Below, piece after piece: positions 55,811 to 64,000 of a stretch of 64,000 bases of DNA (its first letter is position 1; every line of letters starts with the position of its first letter). The DNA comes from Parapristionchus giblindavisi. Its lineage: Eukaryota > Nematoda > Chromadorea > Rhabditida > Diplogasteridae. The position numbers were made by a program, and so were the translations under genes. The DNA lies in contig CALSFV010000235.1 in the NCBI GenBank assembly GCA_943737045.1, positions 434,001 through 498,000 on the forward strand, read 5' to 3'. The notes below the pieces were generated by a model. That model was not told where the DNA came from. It saw only the letters and a list, made by a program, of their open reading frames with translations, and ran no database searches.

Positions 55811-57580
55811 GACATCGGCTCAGTAAGATTCCAGGAAGTGCCGGACATCGACCTCACCGATTTGGCCCAAATTATTTTTATGGATACCCCCATGGGCCCC
55901 CATCACAAAATGGGTATTCATTTGGGCTGGTTCCTTGAAACACAGATGTGGCGGGTTTTCGAAATTTGAAAACTCGATTTTCACCAGAAAAAAATGGAGC
56001 GACCTAGGACCAATGTTAGTGTCGATTAATTATAAGTATAAATAGACAACAAAAACTGGCTATTCGACGGTCCGGAGATCCGATCGCAAACTGATTTTTT
56101 TACCTCCTCAAAACATTCTAAAATTAATTAAAATTTTAAAACAAAAAAGTGCAGTCCAATTTTTGCCTTATCTTATAGAGCAAAAAATTTCGCGTCGAAT
56201 AAGGGAAAAAAATCAAAAATCGAAGGACCCGTCTTTTGAGATAAATGAACCTGAAGATGACCCGAAAATATTTTTGTTTTCAAACCCCCTCATTTTTGTA
56301 CTTATATTGAAGAGCTCGTCGAGTAGAACAACTTTCATGTTGAACGTTTTGTCTGTAACTCATGTACAAGAGAGTTACACACGTTTTTCTGCTAATTTTG
56401 AGTGAAACGAAAATAAAATATTTTTAAAACAAAAAAGTGCAGTCCATTTTTTGCCTTATCTTATAGAGCAAAAAATTCCGCGTCGAATAAGGGAAAAAAA
56501 TCAAAAATCGAAGGACCCGTCTTTTGAGATAAATGAACCTGAAGATGACCCGAAAATATTTTTGTTTTCAAACCCCCTCATGTTTGTACTCATATTGAAG
56601 AGCTCGACGAGTAGAACAACTTTCATGTTGGAGGTTTTGTCTGAAACTCATGTGCAAGAGAAATACATGAGTTTTATTTATTCGCACGGTTGTTCACACA
56701 ATTTTCAGTAAAACGAAAGTAAAATATTTTTTGTGTACAAAGCGATTATGCCTATATTGTAGAACGCAAAAATCCATACTTACTTTATTGTTTCACGAAA
56801 AAAATTGAAGACCCCCATGCTGAAAAAAATGGCCTGGAAATTAGTATTGAAAAAAAAGTTGTCGAAACCTTGCCATGTTTATACTCGTTTTAAAGTACTC
56901 GTCAAGTACATCATTTTTTATGTTGGTCGTATTCTGTGAAAGTCGTTTGTTCTCAAGATACAAGCGATAATAAAGATTTGGATCCAATAAATCTTAATTC
57001 ATGTATTTCTCTTGTACATGAGTTTCAGACAAAACGTTCAACATGAAAGTTTTTCTACTCGACGAGCTCTTCAATATGAGTACAAACATGAGGGGGTTTG
57101 AAAACAAAAATATTTTCGGGTCATCTTCAGGTTCATTTATCTCTAAAGACGGGTCCTTCGATTTTTGATTTTTTTCCCTTATTCGACGCGGAATTTTTTG
57201 CTCTATAAGATAAGGCAAAAATTGGACTGCACTATTTTGTTTTAAAATTTTAATTAATTTTAGAATGTTTTGAGGAGGTAAAAAAATCAGTTTGCGATCG
57301 GATCTCCGGACCGTTGTATAGCCAGTTTTTGTTGTCTATTTATACTTATAATTAATCGACACTAACATTGGTCCTAGGTCGCTGCATTTTTTTCTGGTGA
57401 AAATCGAGTTTTCAAATTTCGAAAACCCGCCACATCTGTGTTTCAAGAAACCAGCCCAAATGAATACCCATTATGTGATGGGGGCCCATGGGGGTATCCA
57501 TAAAAAAAATTTGGGCCAAATCGGTGAGGTCGATGTCCGGGGTCACTGGCTCAACCCTCGAATCTTACTGAGCCGGTGTC
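55811..57580. mobile_element. Palindromic element with TTAA target duplication
   Basis: Ends GACATCGGCTCAGTAAG and CTTACTGAGCCGGTGTC between two TTAA sites (55807-55810 and 57581-57584). The empty TTAA is visible in copy 1 at 38346-38349. Arms include CCATGGGCCCCCAT-type and CGACCTAGGACCAATG strings. A 290 bp segment in the left half is tandemly duplicated (56160-56405 and 56450-56700) and present once, inverted, on the right. No transposase recognised. TTAA targets are typical of piggyBac-mobilised elements. Confidence 0.85.
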
Positions 57581-57749
57581 TTAAGAACATGGAACAAGAT
57601 GAGGCTACTCTGCTATACTGAGGGAGGTGTAGTGGCGACTCGGGGAGATCATGTGGAAATTAGGAATCGATAATCGATCGATAAAGCTCTAGAATAGTCT
57701 CGTGCAGCTAGTGCGAATACTTTATATTCATAGTGCAGAGAAAGATCTA

Positions 57750-59020
57750 TTAGGTTGAGTCATAATTAACCGTGGATTTTGAACTTCAACTTTGACTTGA
57801 AAATTCTTTGTCAATCAATGAGCGTGTGAATCATACTAGCCTCCATCATTGTCGATGGTCTTCCGCCAAAGTGTGGGCAAGGGCTTGATTCCCTCCTCAA
57901 ACCACGCGGCCGGCTTGGAGACGAAGTAGGAGGTCGGCCGCGATTCGACCTCGACTCGATTCTGGAAGTGTTTCTCCAGCAAGGCACGATGCACATCACC
58001 GATGAGCCAATAATCGGAGGGGGCAAGGCCCGGTGTATACTTTGGCTAGGGGAGGACTCGCCAGCCAAACGTCATCAGCTCCTTCTTGAAGGCCTTCGTC
58101 ATGTATGGGCGCGTACTATACTGCTGAAAGACAATTCGATCGCCTGCCGCCCGTGAAGATTCAAGTTTCCGCTTGAGAGTACGTAGTTGGGAAGCGTAGT
58201 GGGCGACGTTGATAGTCTGTCCTTCGGGTAGCAGCTCCCAGTGGTACACGCCTTTGACACCCGACCAAACACTGATCATGACATTCTTCTCGTGTAACTC
58301 GGGTTTGGGGACGTCCCCTGCCTGATCCTCCGTGTTCACCCGCTTGGCACGGCGCTCAACGTTGTGGTACAGTATCCACTTATCATCACCAGTAACGATA
58401 TTGCCCAGCCACGTGTTGGTCATTTCGCGGCTAAGTAATTGTCTGGTGAAGTCGACACGGTCATTCTTGTTCTTTTCGTTCGGGAGGTGAGGAACAAATC
58501 GGCCCATCTTTCTTGCCTTGCCGATTGAGTGGAGTCCGTGAACAATAGTGGGCTGTGACAAACCAAGTGTAGAGGCCATACTCCTGATGGTCTTATACGG
58601 GTCAGCCTCGATGCTATTCTTCAATAGGTCCAAATAGAAGCTTTGATGACGGTATCGACCTTCCTCTTCTTCATATCGTAGTTCTTTTATGTGAAGCGAT
58701 GGAATCAATATTGCACCGTTGTTAGATAAGGGGTGTTCGAGTGGTAAACTTAAGCCATGCGCCGTCGACTATCAGGGACTTTGAGGCCAGATAGGAAAAG
58801 GAAAAGCATGACATACCGAACATGTCATTTCTTCGGATGGAAATTATTCGGCATTTCTCAACTGATGGGGGACTATAATGACTGATATCTCGGGGAGTGA
58901 TAGAGGGAGGGGGATATTGTATGTGTGCAGTATCGCGAGACAGGTGGTGTTATTACAAAAGAACGGCAAAAGTTCAAAGTCGAACCACCAAAATCCACGA
59001 TTAATTATGACTCAACCTAA
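57750..59020 (-). mobile_element. mariner element, inactive
   Basis: 1271 bp with TIRs TTAGGTTGAGTCATAATTAA and the mirror image, flanked by TA. The equivalent place in copy 1 (about 38507) lacks it. Confidence 0.88.
57836..58708 (-). pseudogene. mariner transposase relic
   Basis: The ORF from 58708 to 58049 shows GLSQPTIVHGLHSIGK (HTH part), IVTGDDKWILYHN (first catalytic Asp), KNVMISVWSGVKGVYHWELL and YASQLRTLKRKL. Where the second catalytic Asp is expected, in the motif before ARPH, the sequence reads FQQYSTRPY, so it is lost. A TAG at 58046-58048 follows GWRVLP, and the frame then continues through LAPSDYWLIGD (third Asp) to TIDNDGG and a stop at 57836. The N-terminus upstream of 58708 is not open. 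Clearly inactive. Confidence 0.85.
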
Positions 59021-59021
59021 T

Positions 59022-59854
59022 ACTTATTCAAAACGCTCCGCTCTGGTAATACTCTCACACTTTCTTATTGTTAGTTAGTGAGGCCAGTATACGTATATCC
59101 ATGAAATATGACAAACACCCTTAGTCTCGCAAGCGTGACGTCACAAGCGTATGGATTTTCGACAAACACTTCCGCCTGCGGTTGTGACGTCACGTTTGTT
59201 GGCAAACGGTTTGTCAACTTTCATGGATATATAGAGAGCGGAGTGTCCAAAATAGCCTAGATTAATTCTTTAAAAAAGATTTTTAAAGTATTCGCACTAG
59301 CCACATTAAGGGTACAGCGAGTAAGTCACAGTAGTATAGCAATTGTGTACGAAAAAGTAGAACATAAAACTTTGAAAGAGATCGTCATTAGGTGGGCAAA
59401 AGCGGACTAAACAAATCGATCAACACACAAGATAGATCACACAGGAGGGAAACACAGCAAACATGGGATTACGGTACATGGCAGCATAGGGGGGTTACTG
59501 TATACTTGTATACATGAAGTACGGTAGGAGGATTACGGTAAGACAGGCTAGACAAGCCAGCTACTGTATACATCGGTTACGGTACAAGATGATGATGATG
59601 ATTAGGATCACCAAGACTGGGAAAAGTGAATCACACAGGGAGGGGAGGAAATACACAGCTGACACAACGGTCGAAAGATCAAAGATCATCTCAGAAATAG
59701 CATGAAACAACTAGTACAATAAAACGCGGTAAAAGTACGAGCAAGTAAAATTAGCCAGCATTGAGCAGTGTCACACTTTCACGAATACAAAAATCAATAT
59801 CTCAAAATAACAGTGACGTCATCAGAAGAGGGCATGTCATCATAATCATGGCTT
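59022..59854. other. Intergenic stretch, second copy
   Basis: Parallels 38508-39369: palindromic MITE at about 59025-59260, TACGGTA-rich stretch at 59470-59585, GATCAAAG motif at 59675. No exon. Confidence 0.6.
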
Positions 59855-62800
59855 CTAAGATGTCGTATTGTCGTCGTTAGTCGTCGATGGTGTCGGCTTG
59901 TCTTCATAAAACGCGAGAGCCTTGGTGATCTCCTCGGCAGTCGATAATATCGATCGGAGCGGAGCTGAGGGCGCTGCCTGTTCGGACTAAATGCAATTTA
60001 TTAATTTATTTTTAAAAATAATTATGAATAATGTATAAGCATCACTCATATGCATAATAGGATATATTCGCCATAATCTGTTCCGCTTTTCGAATGACGA
60101 ACGATTGGTAAAAATAAAAATAAAACAAAAAATCAATTTATAAAAATCAATAATACCGTACCTTGAGGAACATGGAGCAGTGGAAGGGCGATAGATGTGC
60201 GGACATCAGCTGAAGCGCCTGCAAAAGAGTAACCACTATAACAATACTTTACATAGAGGGTGTCAAAACAGGAAAAAAAACAATAATGATCCCGTGCTAC
60301 AAGAAGTTGGGTCCCCTTATAGAGCTATTATCTCTTTTTTTCCCTATTCTACTCAAAGTGTGATTATATTATGTTTACTTTTTAATCATCCCTTAAACTA
60401 CGATAAAAAAAGATAATTTAAAATGTAAATAAATAATATAACTATCATCATCATCATTACTTCATAATATAATCGATGCATCTCCGATATGTCACCCCAT
60501 ATTCACTTTTTTTCGAATCTGCTTGACACACATACAGTGAATCTATAAATCAACAAATCCCAATCCACCTACCGTATGGTTATGAACAGTGAGCGGTACT
60601 ACGGCAGTGAGTACGGTACTCCTCGTGGGAGGCATTACGAGATGTTTGATGGGCATGGCGGGGGAGAGGTCGCTTTAGTTTTGTTTCTTACCTTCTTTTC
60701 CTTAATTAGTAAACCCCACTTTCTAGCCCCATGCCTAGGTATCGAAGGTTAGGAGGAGTTTCTTATATGTTTATTGTACCTGTAGATAAATAATACCTTT
60801 ATCCCCTCTTTAGTAATTGGTTTACACGACCAGAGGTTTAGTACCTGCGTCCCCGTTTCAGACGCTCATTATAGCAATGAGTGGGGGACGTAGGATATTT
60901 CGGACGTGAGACGAATGGGAAGTAGTTGAGATTAACGCCAAACCACGATACTGTAAGATCGCAGCCCAGATATATTTATCTTCATAGCCGTCGAATTCAT
61001 ACGTGGGCGCGCATTGCCGCTAGAATTGAAAATCGGGGGGTCGGACGCAAAAATCGGGGGGTCGGAAGCAAAAAATGGAGCATTTATACGTCATTTTGAA
61101 TAATTTTTTTGAAAATCGGGGGGTCGGGTGCCAAAAATCGGGGGTGTATTGCCGCTAGCGACAGTGGTGCCCACGTATGGTCGAATTAATCAATAATTGG
61201 TTTCCCACAAACCTGATGTCTCTCCGACAGTGCAGCCACCTTCGCCAGAAGACGAAACACCGTCAGCGATAGCGGTGTAGACGATGACGTCACCTTCGAT
61301 GATGACGTCACAGTCGATTGATCGTCCCTGATTCGCGCCATCAGAAAGGAGACCAGCTTGAGCAAACGAGGACCGAGCGAGAAGAGACGCTACAATGGAG
61401 TCAATCAATCAATTAATATCGTTCGATCAATCAACGATTTTTCACCAGGTAGATCAATCAATACTTTAAAACTTTAGTTTTGCTATTTGGGCTTGGTTAT
61501 TTCATGATACGAATGAAATATTTCTTAAATAATATTTCATTCATATTTTACTCGTTGAAACATCTTTATGATGTGCGATAAATTTAAATAAATTTAAATA
61601 TCGTTCAATCAATCAATACTTTGTCAGAGAGATCAATCAATCAATAATCACTATAAGAACCCGCATGCTAATACTTTAGTATCGCAATTTGCGCTTGCTG
61701 ATTTCATGTCTCAGTGTACGCACAATAGAGCAAGTCGATAACAGCAGACAATCTATCTGCTGCGCGTGCAAAGCATAAAAAATAGCTAAAAAATATATAA
61801 ATTGCAATTATCAAATAGCCCCCCCCCCCCCTAATTATCTGATAATTGCAAGCATTTTAACTTTTAATTTAAATTATCATACATCAAAAAGGCATTTCAA
61901 CGTTCGCGAAAATTTTGAAACTTTAATCGAAGTTAGTCATACGTCAGGTCGAACTGCTGATTGAATGTCTCACTGATCGCACAATAGAGTAGACATAGAA
62001 TATAAAATAATAATAACCAATTCTCCGATTATATTCTCAGTAACAAAAAAGTAAGTACAAAGTAAGTTACTTTTGCGCGCTACTTAATATAATATTTACC
62101 ATAATACCCTTACTATGATAACCTCATACGTGGGCACCACTGCCGCTAGCGGCAATACACCCCCGATTTTTGGCACCCGACCCCCCGATTTTTATAAAAA
62201 ATCACTCAAAATGACGTATAAATGCTCCATTTTTTGCTTCCGGGCCCCCGATTTTAATTTCCAGCGGCAATGCCCGCCCACGTATGATTACCCTGCAAAA
62301 CCGGAGTTACTAGTCACGCAGGTCAATCTATCTTCATAAACACTCACCGCAAACGCCGTCCTCTCCTTTGCCGCCATCTCATCGAGCATCCGCCATACCG
62401 TATCCTCCGCCGCCTTCCTCTGATCCCCCGTGATTACGGTATTCGTCGATGACGATATCGATCGATGACGGGTCATCAACGACTGCAGCGCGCCGTCCAC
62501 TACCGTAAGCAGGATGAGTTCGCTGGAAGATGGGGAATTATTGATTGATTGATTGATTGGAATTGAAACATCAAGCAATGGCAAACCCGGTACATTCGCG
62601 CATCAAGACCTAATGAAAAGTACTCGAGTATTTTTATTTCTTGATATACCTGACAAAATAATACAATTAATAATAATTATTATTATTATTAAAAAAAGCA
62701 ATCATAAATCACTAATTGTTGAGTGCATCAACTCGGCCAAGATCCACAATACGAATCAAGAAGAACTAACAATTTCAAAATTCGCACAAATAAATTAAAT

Positions 62801-63435
62801 TAAAAGTTTAAACTACACCCAAGTCCAACGATGAAACGTATCTTTGGAGATTGAACTTGGATGTAGTTTGAACTTTTGACTAGTTCAAACTACACATCAA
62901 ACTACACATCACGTACCTGGTCTCACTCGGCTCTCGCCTCGCGTATTCGCGCACAAACTTCTCGAGCGCCTCTTCCGGCTTCTTCGCGCCGTTCTTCTTG
63001 CCGAACAGGGTAACCTACAACGATGGCTGGTTACGGTACTGAATATCGATTGATATTTGATCTAAATAATGCTTTTTTTATGTTTGCTTTTAGTTACGAT
63101 CATAACGATACTATCGCTTCGATAGCATTCGGGCATACAATCATACGTCAAAAAGTTTACTAACTGTGAAGCCTCACCACCGAATAGCTACGTTAGAGAT
63201 TTTTGAAAATCTGTAACGTAGCTATTCGACACATGCACACAACTGCTATACGTACTTTGACTTCATTATTGATTCTGATTGAAAAATTAGGACATTCGTT
63301 AAAAATTCAGAATAAAACATAAATAATACAAAAATAAATATTTTAAAAAATAATGTAACCTCTCGCAACGCATCATCGTCCCTGACCCGCACATCGGCAC
63401 GCCCGAGCAGATCACGCCATGCATCCACTGATGGT
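59855..63435 (-). CDS. Unrecognised multi-exon gene (gene 3), 3' part, 5' end outside window
   Basis: Exons: 63360-63435 (PSVDAWRDLLGRADVRV), 62917-63014 (VTLFGKKNGAKKPEEALEKF), 62348-62522 (ELILLTVVDGALQSLM, a Ser/Thr stretch, AAEDTVWRMLDEMAAKER), 61213-61389 (RLFSLGPRLLKLVSFLMAR, TPLSLTVFRLLAMVAALS), 60573 to about 60664 (broken; MPIKHLVMPPTRSTV), 60162-60218 (ALQLMSAHLSPFHCSMFLK) and 59855-59986 (LSTAEEITKALAFYEDK, stop TAG). Phases agree throughout. The product looks all-helical, HEAT-like, with Ser/Thr-rich insertions coded by GACGTCAT repeats. The fifth exon has lost its first 16 codons and acceptor to a replacement at 60665-60915. Skipping it (43 codons, phase 0) would keep the frame. 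I cannot name the family; a faint resemblance to the C-terminus of NELF-B was considered but is too weak to claim. Confidence 0.65.
60665..60915. other. Foreign segment replacing part of a gene 3 exon
   Basis: About 250 bp (GTCGCTTTAGTTTTGTTTC to GGACGTAGGATATTTCGG) with no match in copy 1, where about 500 bp (40180-40690, including half an exon and a MITE) stand instead. Origin unknown. Confidence 0.6.
60998..61179. mobile_element. hAT-type MITE with 8 bp target duplication
   Basis: CATACGTGGGC...GCCCACGTATG flanked by GTCGAATT at 60990-60997 and 61180-61187. Copy 1 has the single GTCGAATT at about 40796, the empty site. Confidence 0.88.
61672..62124. other. Distal part of duplication copy 2
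   Basis: Matches 51351-51755. Contains a small insertion with a poly-C run (61819-61831) absent in copy 1. Confidence 0.7.
62125..62286. mobile_element. hAT-type MITE (CATACGTGGGC ends), complete
   Basis: Complete version of the MITE that is cut at the duplication junction near 51806. It lies in the intron of gene 3 before the exon at 62348. Confidence 0.8.
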
Positions 63436-63449
63436 CTGCAAACGATACA

Positions 63450-63780
63450 CATGATCTTTGATCTTTGTAGCTTGATCTTTGTATTAGAAATGCTGTGGTC
63501 TTTGATCCTTGATCTTCTTCTTCTTCTCTATTTCATCGATTACATGAGAAGCAAAACCAAAAAGGACAGGCTACTGTCACCTTCACAAACCAGGTTAATT
63601 CAAGTTTCGGCATTTCTACAATACAGACAATGTTCGGATAAAAATGGTGATACTCGCTAGGAAAGAGACATTAAAAAACAAGTACATGTTGCCAGCGCAC
63701 AGGCCAACTCATTAGCGTGCGAGACACTCCTACCCATGCCTACTAAATTGCCCAGAACTACCGTACCAGCGTCTGTCATA
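63450..63780. other. Gene-free intron stretch
   Basis: Starts with GATCTTTGATCTTTG repeats (63450-63510). The rest shows no exon. Confidence 0.5.
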
Positions 63781-63784
63781 CTGC

Positions 63785-64000
63785 CCAAACTATAGTACTG
63801 TAATTGTCCAAAACTACTGTACCCAGGTTTATCACGTTGTTCAAAACTACCGTAACCAGATCTACTACACTGCTCAAAACTACCGTACCCAGGTCTACCA
63901 CACTGCTCAAAACTACCGTATTCATGTCCACCACACTGCTCAAAACTACCGTACCCAGGTCTACTACACTGCTCAAAACTACCGTACCCAGGTCTACTAC
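63785..64000. repeat. Minisatellite CTCAAAACTACCGTACCCAGGTCTACTACA
   Basis: At least six units of about 31-32 bp, each containing TACCGTA, running off the window end. Confidence 0.9.

Noticed and set aside
59855..63435. Naming gene 3 as NELF-B
   Set aside because: Only a loose helical resemblance near the C-terminus was seen; no diagnostic motif. Left unnamed.

Overview
The window is animal genomic DNA, most likely from an invertebrate with a repeat-rich genome. A nematode is my best guess, from the CR1-type LINEs, mariner/Tc1 elements, long foldback elements and short exons, but this is not proven. Genes are split into many short exons (about 25-330 bp), all on the minus strand. Introns are filled with repeats and two short motif families, TACCGTA/TACGGTA and ATCAATCA/ATCGAT.

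Three genes lie head to tail on the minus strand. Gene 1 (4-27761) is a CC2D1/Lgd family gene (four DM14 modules plus a C2 domain). Its start, its stop and the C2-coding exons are all visible. The six exons that code for DM14 modules 1-3 occur three times (copy C 17.8-20.5 kb, copy B 12.3-14.6 kb, copy A 8.0-9.9 kb). Exon phases mean the copies cannot be added together in frame, and only copy B plus its own following exon looks undamaged. Gene 2 (29188-37879) is an ataxin-10-like gene of 11 exons and about 405 codons with every exon phase consistent. Gene 3 (59855-63435, 5' end outside the window) is a multi-exon gene I do not recognise.

A tandem duplication of roughly 10-12 kb has breakpoints inside genes 2 and 3. 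Copy 1 starts near 30.89 kb and runs to 51.8 kb, interrupted by a 9.15 kb transposon nest. Copy 2 runs from about 51.88 to 62.1 kb. The result is one complete and one 3'-truncated ataxin-10 gene (the latter with a nonsense codon), and one linked and one orphaned set of gene 3 terminal exons. Comparing the two copies reveals clean empty sites for many transposon insertions.

Mobile DNA makes up much of the rest: four CR1-like LINE fragments, a hAT-type mini-element encoding only a BED zinc finger, a mariner relic, a Tc1-derived foldback, an LTR retroelement with almost identical LTRs but no reverse transcriptase, at least nine long inverted-repeat (foldback) elements, several MITE families, and minisatellites. 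No rRNA, CRISPR array or convincing functional tRNA gene was seen. An uncollapsed-haplotype or assembly error could mimic both duplications; that is flagged where it matters.
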